The notes below the pieces were generated by a model. The model was not told the DNA's origin. It ran no database searches and saw nothing but the letters and a program-made list of their open reading frames with translations. The translations under genes and the position numbers were made by a program. DNA of 22,398 nucleotides from an uncultured Eubacteriales bacterium (GTDB lineage Bacteria; Bacillota; Clostridia; Oscillospirales; Oscillospiraceae), in NCBI GenBank assembly GCA_900546485.1, contig URDK01000037.1, positions 1 through 22,398 on the forward strand. The letters run 5' to 3'. Below, piece by piece: positions 15,384 to 22,190 of the stretch. The number at the start of each line of letters is the position of its first letter. Positions within the stretch are counted from its first letter, which is position 1.

Positions 15384-16927
15384 GCCTTCTCCCCCTTCCC
15401 CTCATCGCGCTTGGCGCCGGCCATGTAGAGGCCAAGCTCCTGCACGCTGGTCTTTTTCGGGTCGAGCTCGCCGACGATTTGCCCCTCGTACATGACGAGT
15501 ATGCGGTCGGAGAGGCTCATGACCTCCTCCAGCTCCAGGGAGACGAGCAGTATCGCCTTGCCGGCGTCGCGCTCGGCCACGAGCTGGCTGTGTATGTACT
15601 CGATAGCGCCGACGTCGAGGCCGCGCGTGGGCTGCACAGCGACGACCAGGGACTTTTCCCTGTCCAGCTCGCGGGCGATTATCGCCTTCTGCTGGTTGCC
15701 GCCGGACATGCTGCGCGCCACGGTCACCGGGCCCTGACCGGAGCGGACGTCGAACTTGTCGATGAGTTTTTCCGTGTAGCTGCGGACGCTCGCGCGGTCG
15801 ATGAAGCCCGCGTGCTGGAACTGCTTGTCGTTGAACTTTTGCAGCACCATGTTCTGCTCGAGCGTGAAGTCCAGGATGAGGCCGTGCTTGTGCCGGTCCT
15901 CGGGGATGTGGCTCATGTTCTCGCCGCGCGTCTTGATGGAGGCGTGGGCGATCTCCTTGCCGCAGAGCGTTATCTTGCCGGCTTCCGGCTTCTCGAGGCC
16001 GGTTATGCCGTACACCAGCTCCGTCTGGCCGTTGCCGTCGATACCGGCGATGCAGACGATCTCGCCCGCGCGGACCTCGAAGCTCACGCCGCAGACGGCG
16101 TCCTTCTTGTGAACGCGGGATTTCACGCGCAGATCCTCGACCTTGAGCACCGTTTCCTTGGGCTTGGCCGGCTCCTTCTGCACCTCCAGCTGAACAGGAC
16201 GGCCCACCATCATGTTGGAGAGCTCCTGCTTGTTCGTGTCGCAGGTGTTGACGGTGCCTATGCATTTGCCCTTGCGCAGAACGGTGACGCGGTCGGAGAC
16301 CTCCATTATCTCGTTGAGCTTGTGCGAGATAAAGAGGATGCTCTTGCCCTCCTCGGCGAAGCCGCGCATCGTATGCATCAGCTCCTCGATCTCCTGCGGC
16401 GTCAGCACCGCGGTGGGCTCGTCGAAGATGAGGATGTCGTTGTCGCGGTAGAGCATCTTGAGTATCTCGACGCGCTGCTGCATGCCGACGGTGATGTCCT
16501 CCACCTTGGCGTCCAGGTCGACCTTGAGGCCGTATTTCTCGGAGAGCTCCTCGACCTTTTTGCGGGCCTCCTTCTTCTGCAGGAAGCCGAGCTTCGTCGT
16601 CTCCGCGCCGAGGATGATGTTGTCCAGCACCGTGAAGACGTCGATGAGCTTGAAGTGCTGGTGCACCATGCCTATGCCGAGCCTTGTCGCGTCGTTGGGG
16701 TCGTTTATCTTGACGACCTCGCCGTTTTTCTTGATGATGCCCTCCTCCGGCTGGTACATTCCGAAAAGCACGCTCATCAGCGTGCTCTTGCCCGCGCCGT
16801 TCTCGCCCAGAAGCGCGTGGATCTCGCCCTTTCTGAGCTGGAGGGTGATGTTGTCGTTTGCGACTATTCCGGGAAAACGCTTGGTGATGCCGAGCATCTC
16901 TATTATGTATTCCGGCTGCGCTGCCAC
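15380..16927 (-). CDS. nupO: Nucleoside ABC transporter ATPase with two nucleotide-binding domains (NupO type)
   Basis: The 515-residue tandem ATPase that powers the nupPQ permeases. Domain 1 is intact: Walker A GENGAGKST (41-49), Q-loop MVHQHF (Gln90), signature VGMQQRVEI (147-155), Walker B ILIFDEP (165-171) and switch His202. Domain 2 is degenerate: the Walker A position reads GIDGNGQTE (295-303), without the GK lysine, and the catalytic glutamate position is Gln432 in VVAVQPTRGLD, although MSGGNQQKA (407-415) is kept. This asymmetry is normal for sugar/nucleoside tandem ATPases. The start is GTG at 16927 with a poor purine tract upstream; ATG at 16897 is less likely because conserved residues precede it. 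It has its own promoter at 16960-16988. Confidence 0.93.
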   Translation of the reverse strand: MAAQPEYIIEMLGITKRFPGIVANDNITLQLRKGEIHALLGENGAGKSTLMSVLFGMYQPEEGIIKKNGEVVKINDPNDATRLGIGMVHQHFKLIDVFTVLDNIILGAETTKLGFLQKKEARKKVEELSEKYGLKVDLDAKVEDITVGMQQRVEILKMLYRDNDILIFDEPTAVLTPQEIEELMHTMRGFAEEGKSILFISHKLNEIMEVSDRVTVLRKGKCIGTVNTCDTNKQELSNMMVGRPVQLEVQKEPAKPKETVLKVEDLRVKSRVHKKDAVCGVSFEVRAGEIVCIAGIDGNGQTELVYGITGLEKPEAGKITLCGKEIAHASIKTRGENMSHIPEDRHKHGLILDFTLEQNMVLQKFNDKQFQHAGFIDRASVRSYTEKLIDKFDVRSGQGPVTVARSMSGGNQQKAIIARELDREKSLVVAVQPTRGLDVGAIEYIHSQLVAERDAGKAILLVSLELEEVMSLSDRILVMYEGQIVGELDPKKTSVQELGLYMAGAKRDEGKGEKA

Positions 16928-16959
16928 CGCCCCGCCCCCTTTTCAACGTAGTACACTTT

Positions 16960-16988
16960 ATTATAATTTAACAAGCCGCAAAAAACAA
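16960..16988 (-). promoter_or_regulatory. Promoter for nupOPQ
   Basis: On the minus strand TTGTTT (16983-16988), a 17-bp spacer and a perfect TATAAT (16960-16965) lie 33 bp upstream of the nupO start. This fits a sigma-A promoter and implies a short leader of about 25 nt. Confidence 0.65.
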
Positions 16989-17017
16989 GAAAATTATACA
17001 AATTTGCCGGTCGGGAC

Positions 17018-17049
17018 AAAAAAAGAGAGGCCCCGGAGGGCCCCTCTTT
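17018..17049 (-). terminator. Terminator after the nucleoside-binding lipoprotein gene
   Basis: AAAGAG-A-GGCCC (17022-17033) pairs with GGGCC-C-CTCTTT (17038-17049) around a CGGA loop, with one A-C mismatch. On the minus strand the stem runs into seven T (plus-strand A-run 17018-17024). It lies 24 bp after the binding-protein stop and separates that gene from nupOPQ. Confidence 0.85.
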
Positions 17050-17072
17050 GGGTCATTTATGTACGGGAGTCA

Positions 17073-18329
17073 TCACACCACGGTGATGTTCAGGTTGGGC
17101 AGGACGCCGTTGAGGGTGGCGGTGGCGTCCATGTTGTTCTCGTCAACGGGGTAGTTGGCGTCGACAACGAGGGTGCCGTCCTTCATGGCCTGGAGCTGAG
17201 CCTCATACTCCTCGACGGTGTAGTTCTCCATGGACCAGGTAGCGGTCGGCAGGCCGACAGCGTCGTCATTGGCGCCCAGGGTGGTCTGCACGCCGCCGAT
17301 CTCGGACCAGGTGCCGTCGTAGTGGTGGCCGAGGGCGACCTGGGCGGCCTGGGAGATGCCCTTCAGGGCGGAGGTGATGACGGTGTCGCTCAGCGGGCTC
17401 TGGTCGACGTCAACGCCGATGACGATGCCGTCGTTGGCGGCCGCAGCGGCGGTGATGGAGCTGAACATGGAGCCGCCGCAGGCGAAGACGACCTCAGTGC
17501 CGTTGGTGTACCAGCCGTTGATCATGGTCTGCAGCTCGGGGGAGGCGGAGAAGGTGCCGCCGTACTGCCAGGAGTACATCACGTCAACGTTCACGCCCAT
17601 CTCAGCAGCAGCCGCGCTGGCGCCCTGGAGATAGCCGTAGCCGTAACGGCAGCAGGCCGGGTTGGAGCCGCCGCCGCCGCCGGAGAAGCCGATCTTGGTG
17701 AAGCCTTCCTTGACGATGGCGTAGCCGGCCAGATAGCCGCACTGCTCTTCCTGGAAGTTGATGCCCGCAACGTTGGTGAGGATGTTGCCCTGGACGTTGG
17801 GATCGGGATCATCATCCAGCGGATAGCCGTCGATGAACACGAAGTGGACGTCCGGGTTGTTCATGGCGGCGGTGCGGAGAGCGGCCTCCTGCAGGAAGCC
17901 GGCGCAGACGACGACCTTGGCGCCGGCGTCGACAGCGGCCTGCATGGCGTTCACGCGGTCGTCATCGGTGGCCTCGTTGCCGTTGGCGGGCTGATAGTAC
18001 TTGTAGGTCAGGCCGTTGTTGGCGGCGTAGAGCTTGACGCCGTTCCAGGTGCCCTCGTTGAAGGAGCCGTCCTGGAGCTGGCCGACGTCGGTGACGAAGG
18101 CGACCTCGTAGGTGCCGTCGGCGGACTCGGCGTCGTTGGGGATCTCGTTGGGGTCGGTGATGACGCCGTCATCCGCGGGAGCCTCGGAAGCCGGGGTGTC
18201 GTCGGCCGGCGCCTCGGACGCGGGAGCCTCGGACTCGGGAGCGTCGCTCGGGGTGGTGTCAGTCCCGCCGCAGGCGGCGAGGGCGAATACCATCACGAGA
18301 GCGAGAAGCAGTGCAAGAAACTTCTTCAT
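17073..18329 (-). CDS. nupN: BMP-family nucleoside-binding lipoprotein (ABC transporter substrate-binding protein)
   Basis: A 418-residue substrate-binding lipoprotein of the basic-membrane-protein (PnrA/BmpA/NupN) family. The signal peptide ends in lipobox LAAC with acylated Cys20. Next comes a ~40-residue acidic Pro/Ser/Ala/Glu linker with repeated SEAPA-type units. The BMP domain begins at about residue 62 with YEVAFVTDVGQLQDGSFNEG and continues with VVVCAGFLQEAAL, HFVFIDG, INFQEEQCGYLAGY and RYGYGYLQGA. A loop GFSGGGGGSNPACC just before RYGYG is longer and more glycine-rich than I expect. ATG at 18329 is chosen over 18353 because GGAGGA lies upstream and the signal peptide starts there. 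It has its own promoter and terminator, consistent with a binding protein made in excess over nupOPQ. Confidence 0.92.
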   Translation of the reverse strand: MKKFLALLLALVMVFALAACGGTDTTPSDAPESEAPASEAPADDTPASEAPADDGVITDPNEIPNDAESADGTYEVAFVTDVGQLQDGSFNEGTWNGVKLYAANNGLTYKYYQPANGNEATDDDRVNAMQAAVDAGAKVVVCAGFLQEAALRTAAMNNPDVHFVFIDGYPLDDDPDPNVQGNILTNVAGINFQEEQCGYLAGYAIVKEGFTKIGFSGGGGGSNPACCRYGYGYLQGASAAAAEMGVNVDVMYSWQYGGTFSASPELQTMINGWYTNGTEVVFACGGSMFSSITAAAAANDGIVIGVDVDQSPLSDTVITSALKGISQAAQVALGHHYDGTWSEIGGVQTTLGANDDAVGLPTATWSMENYTVEEYEAQLQAMKDGTLVVDANYPVDENNMDATATLNGVLPNLNITVV

Positions 18330-18373
18330 TTCTGTAAGTATCCTCCGTTTCATATTATGATTCGGGTATTTTT

Positions 18374-18392
18374 GCGCAGGCAGATTCTGCGC
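18374..18392 (-). promoter_or_regulatory. Small hairpin in the 5' leader of the binding-protein mRNA
   Basis: GCGCAG (18374-18379) and CTGCGC (18387-18392) form a 6-bp stem with a 7-nt loop, placed almost exactly at the expected 5' end of the transcript. It may protect the abundant mRNA or serve as an operator half-site pair. I see no purine riboswitch features in this ~65-nt leader. Confidence 0.4.
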
Positions 18393-18400
18393 TAATTGGC

Positions 18401-18429
18401 ATTATATCACCTGGCACTGTAACATTCAA
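18401..18429 (-). promoter_or_regulatory. Promoter for the nucleoside-binding lipoprotein
   Basis: On the minus strand TTGAAT (18424-18429), a 17-bp spacer and a perfect TATAAT (18401-18406) lie 71 bp upstream of the start codon, in the 136-bp gap after deoD. Confidence 0.8.
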
Positions 18430-18465
18430 GTAAATTGCCTGTTTCCGTTTCGTAAATTTTTTATG

Positions 18466-19182
18466 TCAATTAGACAAAGCCGCGGCGGTATCGAGAGCGA
18501 GGGAGATCATGTCGTTGAAGCCGGTCTGGCGCTCGTCCGGGGTGAGCTCCTCGGGGCGGTAGAGGTGGTCGGAGATGGTGCAGAGGCAGAGCGCCCTCCC
18601 GCCGCAGCGCGCGGCGGTCATGTAGAGGCCGGCGGCCTCCATCTCCACGGCCAGGACGCCCATCTTGCGCCACTGGTCGGGGCCGTCGGAGCCGTCGTTA
18701 TAGAAGTTGTCCGCCGAGAGCACATTGCCGGCCTTGATGGAGAGCCCACGCTCCCCCGCAAGCGACATCGCCGTGGAGAGCAGCGTCCAGTCCGCCGTGG
18801 GGGCGAAGCAGCCGTTCAGGCCGAACTGGTGGGCGAAATTCGAGTCCGTGCAGGCGCCGACGGCGGCGACGACATCCATGAGCTGCAGCTCGTCGGACAA
18901 GCCGCCCGCGGAGCCGATGCGGATGATGTTCTCAACGCCGTACTCCTTGTAGAGCTCCCAGCTGTAAATGCCTATGGACGGGATGCCCATACCGCTGGCC
19001 TGGACTGACACCTCGGCGCCCTTCCAGAGCCCGGTATAGCCCTGGACGCCGCGGACGTTGTTCACGAGTCTGGCCTCGGTGAGGAAGTTTTCGGCTATAT
19101 ACTTCGAGCGGAGCGGGTCGCCCGGCATGAGAACGGTCTTTGCAAAGTCGCCTTTTGCAGCGCTGTTATGGGGTGTGGGCAT
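18466..19182 (-). CDS. deoD: Purine nucleoside phosphorylase, DeoD type
   Basis: A 238-residue hexameric-type purine nucleoside phosphorylase. It splits (deoxy)purine nucleosides with phosphate to free base and (deoxy)ribose-1-phosphate. The sequence is close to the E. coli enzyme from the first residues (MPTPHNSAAKGDFAKTVLMP). Active-site positions are all present: His5, Arg25 in GDPLRSKYIAE, Arg44 in NNVRG, Arg88 and Ser91 in IIRIGSAGG, Glu180-Met181-Glu182 in AVEMEAAGLY, and the general acid Asp205 in TISDH. The start is ATG 19182, with GGAGG 8 nt upstream; the upstream in-frame ATG codons overlap the promoter and are rejected. No terminator separates it from the binding-protein gene, so read-through into that gene is possible. 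Confidence 0.97.
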   Translation of the reverse strand: MPTPHNSAAKGDFAKTVLMPGDPLRSKYIAENFLTEARLVNNVRGVQGYTGLWKGAEVSVQASGMGIPSIGIYSWELYKEYGVENIIRIGSAGGLSDELQLMDVVAAVGACTDSNFAHQFGLNGCFAPTADWTLLSTAMSLAGERGLSIKAGNVLSADNFYNDGSDGPDQWRKMGVLAVEMEAAGLYMTAARCGGRALCLCTISDHLYRPEELTPDERQTGFNDMISLALDTAAALSN

Positions 19183-19215
19183 GTTTATTACCTCCATTGC
19201 CATTATTCTGCAAAA

Positions 19216-19244
19216 ATTATATCCGAGCGCCATGCAAAAGTCAA
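19216..19244 (-). promoter_or_regulatory. Promoter for deoD
   Basis: On the minus strand TTGACT (19239-19244), a 17-bp spacer and a perfect TATAAT (19216-19221) form a near-consensus sigma-A promoter 34 bp upstream of the deoD ATG at 19182. Confidence 0.85.
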
Positions 19245-19245
19245 A

Positions 19246-19274
19246 TTGCATATGTGCGGAGGCTGTGGTAAAAT
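19246..19274 (+). promoter_or_regulatory. Promoter for udk-tdk
   Basis: TTGCAT (19246-19251), a 17-bp spacer and TAAAAT (19269-19274) lie 28 bp before the udk ATG. The -35 is weak (3 of 6), but the spacing is exact. This -35 box is one base from the -35 box of the divergent deoD promoter. Confidence 0.6.
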
Positions 19275-19301
19275 CGTGTCGGATAAGGGGGAGTGCGGAA
19301 A

Positions 19302-19934
19302 ATGGGCAGTGTAATGACCATAGGCATAGCGGGCGGCACGGGCAGCGGAAAAACCACCATCACCCGCCGGCTGCTGCAAAAATTCTCGTCTAACGTGAGC
19401 GTTATCTACCACGACAACTACTACAAGGCGCACAACGACCTCAACTACGAGCAGCGCTCGCTTTTGAACTACGACTGTCCGGACGCCTTTGACACCGAGC
19501 TCATGCTGCGCGACCTGAAGCGTCTGCGCGCGGGCGAGGCGATACGCTGTCCGGTATACGACTATACCATCCACAACCACTCGGACAAGACGGTGCTCAT
19601 AAAGCCCTCGCCGGTGGTCATAGTCGAGGGCATACTCATTCTCCAGGACCCGCGGCTCTGCGAGCTGCTGGACATCAAGATCTTCGTCGACACGGACGCC
19701 GACGTGCGCATCCTGCGCCGCATCGTGCGCGACGTGCGCGACCGCGGCCGGAGCCTCGAGTCCGTCGTGGACCAGTACCTGACCACGGTGAAGCCCATGC
19801 ACGAGATGTACGTCGAGCCCTCCAAGCGGAACGCGGACATCATCATCCCCGAGGGCGGGCACAATCTCGTGGCGATGGACATGCTGATAGAGCGCATAAG
19901 AGCACATGTGGGCGGAGGACAGGCAAATGGCTAA
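19302..19934 (+). CDS. udk: Uridine/cytidine kinase
   Basis: A 210-residue P-loop nucleoside kinase that converts uridine and cytidine to UMP/CMP. The Walker A loop GGTGSGKT (11-18) follows TIGIA. It is followed by the family motifs YHDNYYKAHNDL, NYDCPDAFD, PVYDYTIHNH and the strand VVIVEGILIL, then DTDADVRILRRIVRDVRDRGR. The length is typical. The ATG at 19302 has GGGGGAG 8 nt upstream and is preferred to an in-frame GTG at 19293 that overlaps that site. The 3' end overlaps tdk by 8 nt, giving a two-gene pyrimidine nucleoside kinase operon divergent from deoD. Confidence 0.95.
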   Translation: MGSVMTIGIAGGTGSGKTTITRRLLQKFSSNVSVIYHDNYYKAHNDLNYEQRSLLNYDCPDAFDTELMLRDLKRLRAGEAIRCPVYDYTIHNHSDKTVLIKPSPVVIVEGILILQDPRLCELLDIKIFVDTDADVRILRRIVRDVRDRGRSLESVVDQYLTTVKPMHEMYVEPSKRNADIIIPEGGHNLVAMDMLIERIRAHVGGGQANG

Positions 19935-20520
19935 ACTCTATTTCAAATACGGCGCGATGGGCAGCTCGAAGTCGGCCCAGGCGCTGATAACGCAGTTCAA
20001 CTATGAGGAGCTGGGCATGACGGTCTGGCTCATCAAGCCCAGCGTGGACGACCGGGACGGTGCGAACATCGTAAAGAGCCGCGTGGGTCTCAGCCGCGAG
20101 GCGGAGGTCATCACGCCGGAGGACAGCATCCGGGAGCGCTACGCCGCCACGGGCGGCCGGGACGTGATCATCGCGGACGAGGCGCAGTTTTTCACGCCGG
20201 AGCAGATAGACGAGCTGCGCGACATCGTGGACGAGCTGAATGTGCCCGTGCTCTGCTTCGGTCTGCGCACGGACTTCCTGACGCACATGTTCCCCGGCTC
20301 GCGCCGGCTCATGGAGCTGGCGGACTCGATAACGGAGATAAAGACGGTGTGCGCCTGCGGCTCCAAGGCCACCGTAAACGCCCGCCTGACTGCCGACGGC
20401 CGCATCGTGACCGAGGGCGAGCAGGTGTTCCTGGGCGGCAACGACGCCTATGTGGCCATGTGCCACCGCTGCTGGAAGAAGCAGATAAACGAGCAGAGCC
20501 GCGTCCAGATGAAAAAATAG
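19927..20520 (+). CDS. tdk: Thymidine kinase (type II)
   Basis: A 197-residue thymidine kinase of the E. coli Tdk-like class, phosphorylating (deoxy)thymidine for salvage. It starts MAKLYFKYGAMGSSKSAQAL. The P-loop reads GAMGSSKS (9-16), so the glycine normally preceding the invariant lysine is Ser14. The catalytic Glu85 lies in ADEAQFF, and VPVLCFGLRTDF matches the family. The zinc site is CxC (Cys142, Cys144) plus CxxC (Cys179, Cys182); the fourth ligand is Cys where E. coli has His. EGEQVFLGGNDAYV forms the lid over thymidine. ATG 19927 has GGAGG 8 nt upstream and overlaps udk. A strong hairpin terminator follows. Confidence 0.95.
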   Translation: MAKLYFKYGAMGSSKSAQALITQFNYEELGMTVWLIKPSVDDRDGANIVKSRVGLSREAEVITPEDSIRERYAATGGRDVIIADEAQFFTPEQIDELRDIVDELNVPVLCFGLRTDFLTHMFPGSRRLMELADSITEIKTVCACGSKATVNARLTADGRIVTEGEQVFLGGNDAYVAMCHRCWKKQINEQSRVQMKK

Positions 20521-20546
20521 CGCGCGCTCTGTGCAAAACGCAGATA

Positions 20547-20584
20547 AAAGCATCGCCCGCCTTTTCAAAGGCGGGCGATGCTTT
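20547..20584. terminator. Bidirectional terminator between tdk and rsmE
   Basis: AAAGCATCGCCCGCCTTT (20547-20564) and AAAGGCGGGCGATGCTTT (20567-20584) are perfect 18-bp complements. A/T-rich flanks close the G+C-rich core on both sides, so it can end transcription from either direction between these convergent genes. Confidence 0.9.
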
Positions 20585-20605
20585 CTTTCAAACGCGCAGC
20601 GGGCC

Positions 20606-21343
20606 TCACAGCTCGCCCGTAGCGTACATTATGGCGCCGACGGCTATGACCGGCGCGGTCTCGCAGCGGAGGATTCGCTCGCCCATCGAGCAGAGCGTCA
20701 TGCCGCAGACCTTAGCCATCTTGGCTTCGGCCTCGGTAAAGCCGCCCTCGGGTCCGGTGACCACCGAGGCGGTCCGGAACGCGCCCGCGGCCTCTATCGC
20801 GGCCTTCATCGCGACGCGGTCGTCGCCGGTCTCGTACATGAACAGCTTCGCCTCCGCCTGTATGGCGCGGTTCAGCATCTCGACGTAGTTGTTCTCAAAC
20901 TCCACGGCGGGTATCTTTCCCCGCCCGGACTGCTGCGCCGCCGCCTCGGCGATGCGGGCAAAGCGCTCTAGCTTCTTTTCCATGCTCCGTCCGTCAGGCC
21001 GCGCCACGCAGCGCTCGCAGTTGAAAAACACGATGCGCGACGCCCCGGCCTCTATGCACTTCTGCACCAGGAAGTCCGCCCGCTCGCCCTTCGGCAGCCC
21101 GGCGTATACCGTGACCTCCACGCCCGGCTCGCCCCTGCAGGGGACGACCTCGATGACCTCGGCCTCGGCCTCCTCCGGCCCGGAGCTCACCAGACGGCAG
21201 CGGTAATCCGTGCCGCGTCCGTCGCAGATGATGACGTCCTCGCCCGGACGCATCCTCAGTACCCGGATATGCTCCGCGTCCTGACCGCGTATTATCGCGC
21301 GCCCGCCCTCTATATTCGTGCCGGCCATGAAAAACCTTGCCAT
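20606..21343 (-). CDS. rsmE: 16S rRNA (uracil(1498)-N3)-methyltransferase
   Basis: A SPOUT-class methyltransferase of 245 residues that uses S-adenosylmethionine to methylate U1498 of 16S rRNA in the 30S decoding region. An N-terminal PUA-like domain (about 1-70, with EHIRVLRMRPGEDVIICDG) is followed by the knotted catalytic domain. Its motifs are LPKGERADFLVQKCIEAG (83-100), AEAAAQQSGR (132-141), TGPEGGFTEAE (196-206, SAM-binding loop) and GERILRCETA (221-230). The ATG at 21343 has GGAGG 8 nt upstream. In many Firmicutes rsmE follows prmA; here it stands alone with its own promoter. Confidence 0.96.
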   Translation of the reverse strand: MARFFMAGTNIEGGRAIIRGQDAEHIRVLRMRPGEDVIICDGRGTDYRCRLVSSGPEEAEAEVIEVVPCRGEPGVEVTVYAGLPKGERADFLVQKCIEAGASRIVFFNCERCVARPDGRSMEKKLERFARIAEAAAQQSGRGKIPAVEFENNYVEMLNRAIQAEAKLFMYETGDDRVAMKAAIEAAGAFRTASVVTGPEGGFTEAEAKMAKVCGMTLCSMGERILRCETAPVIAVGAIMYATGEL

Positions 21344-21376
21344 GTGTCATACCTCCCGAAAGGCCCTGTTTTTATG

Positions 21377-21405
21377 ATTATCTCACATCCGGCACACCTT
21401 TTCAA
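21377..21405 (-). promoter_or_regulatory. Promoter for rsmE
   Basis: On the minus strand TTGAAA (21400-21405), a 17-bp spacer and GATAAT (21377-21382) lie 34 bp upstream of the rsmE ATG. Both hexamers match consensus at five of six positions. Confidence 0.75.
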
Positions 21406-21431
21406 GCACGGCATAATATGTAGCAGGAACA

Positions 21432-21516
21432 TACCCTCAGCGTACAAAGGCCAACACGGTTTTTCGGGGCCAAGAGGACCGCTGGCAGGCGTGTTGCCCT
21501 TTGTATGCTGAGGGTA
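21432..21516. repeat. 85-bp near-perfect palindromic element with 27-nt arms
   Basis: The left arm (21432-21458, beginning TACCCTCAGC and ending CAACACG) and the right arm (21490-21516, beginning CGTGTTG and ending GCTGAGGGTA) are complementary at 25 of 27 positions, plus one possible G-U pair. A 31-nt centre separates them. The element fills the intergenic space between the rsmE promoter and the ferritin-like gene, and its right end is 2 nt from that gene's GGGAGG. There is no T-tract, so it is not a terminator. It could be a miniature mobile or dispersed hairpin element, or a leader structure. Confidence 0.8.
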
Positions 21517-21533
21517 AGGGAGGTATGGCACAC

Positions 21534-22013
21534 ATGGACAAAAACACTGCTTCGGCGTTGGAGAACTTCGGCGAGGTCTGGGCGCGCGTGTGCGGCGGGA
21601 GCGAGCCTCCGCGGACCGGGCAGACGACCGACCTCGATACCCTGCGCGAATTCATAGCGGATGAGGCCTGCGCCGCGGCGTTTTACGAGGCCTGCGCGCG
21701 GCGTGGCGGCCGCTTTGCCCAGCGGCTGCGCGAGCTCGAGCGCGATGAGCGCGGGCACCTGCGCACGCTTCAGGGCGAATATTTCCTGCTCACAGGCGAG
21801 CGCAGCCTCCCGCCCGGCTCCTGCCCCCTGCCGCGCGGCGGACTGCGCGCTCTGCGCGCCGCCTATCTCGACGAGCTCGCCGCCGCGAAGCGCTACCGCC
21901 TCGCCGCAGAGAGCCCGGAAAACGAAAATCTGGCCGAGATCTACATCCGGCACGCCTCCGACGAGGAGCGTCACGCCGGCATCCTGAAAGAACTTATCCT
22001 CTGCGCGCTGTAA
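21534..22013 (+). CDS. Ferritin-like (rubrerythrin-type) diiron protein
   Basis: A 159-residue, mostly helical protein with the four-helix diiron pattern: Glu44 in FIADEACAAAFY, Glu72-x-x-His75 in RDERGHLRTL, Glu114 in YLDELAAAKRY, and Glu144-x-x-His147 in SDEERHAGIL. This is the two-times E...ExxH arrangement of rubrerythrin/ferritin-like proteins. There is no C-terminal rubredoxin CxxC domain. Such proteins in anaerobes are usually linked to peroxide or oxygen defence or iron handling, but the activity here is inferred. ATG 21534 is chosen because GGAGG (21519-21523) is 10 nt upstream; the in-frame ATG 21525 would be only one base from it. It is a single gene with no obvious promoter, and its leader contains the 85-bp palindrome. 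Confidence 0.85.
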   Translation: MDKNTASALENFGEVWARVCGGSEPPRTGQTTDLDTLREFIADEACAAAFYEACARRGGRFAQRLRELERDERGHLRTLQGEYFLLTGERSLPPGSCPLPRGGLRALRAAYLDELAAAKRYRLAAESPENENLAEIYIRHASDEERHAGILKELILCAL

Positions 22014-22027
22014 AAATCAACTTTCTC

Positions 22028-22056
22028 TTGACTTTATCGCAATTTTCATTTATTAT
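22028..22056 (+). promoter_or_regulatory. Promoter for tRNA-Ser
   Basis: TTGACT (22028-22033), a 17-bp spacer and TATTAT (22051-22056), each five of six to consensus, lie 41 bp upstream of the mature tRNA 5' end. Confidence 0.8.
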
Positions 22057-22097
22057 ATGTGGGCGTCAACTGAATAGCTTCGGTTCGAGCAGCGCGT

Positions 22098-22189
22098 GGA
22101 GATGTCGCGTAGTTGGTCGAGCGCGCACGATTGGAAATCGTGTAAGGGTCAAAAGCCCTTCGAGAGTTCGAATCTCTCCATCTCCGCCA
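22098..22189 (+). tRNA. tRNA-Ser (anticodon GGA)
   Basis: Full class II cloverleaf. The acceptor stem GGAGATG (22098-22104) pairs with CATCTCC (22179-22185), followed by discriminator G and an encoded CCA (22187-22189). The anticodon stem is CACGA/TCGTG with loop TTGGAAA, giving anticodon GGA, which reads UCC and UCU serine codons. A long variable arm (AAGGG...CCCTT) identifies the serine class, and the T arm is GAGAG-TTCGAAT-CTCTC. It has its own promoter and terminator. Confidence 0.97.
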
Positions 22190-22190
22190 T

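Noticed and set aside
13048..15428. Plus-strand frames of more than 400 codons opposite nupQ and nupP
   Set aside because: Low-complexity Glu/Asp/Gly/His-rich translations antisense to well-supported permeases.
15610..16045. Degenerate second nucleotide-binding domain of nupO (GIDGNGQTE, Gln432)
   Set aside because: This asymmetry is standard in tandem ATPases of the sugar/nucleoside importer family and does not indicate decay.
18330..18465. Possible purine riboswitch upstream of the nucleoside-binding lipoprotein
   Set aside because: The predicted leader is only ~65 nt and has one small hairpin, with none of the conserved junction sequences of a purine riboswitch.
18452..18465. TTGACA-like -35 just after the deoD stop (minus strand)
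   Set aside because: No -10 hexamer is found at 16-18 bp spacing. The TTGAAT/TATAAT pair at 18401-18429 is much better.
21402..21974. Minus-strand frame of 190 codons opposite the ferritin-like gene
   Set aside because: It runs through the palindrome and shows no family motif. The plus-strand frame has a correctly spaced ribosome binding site and complete diiron ligands.
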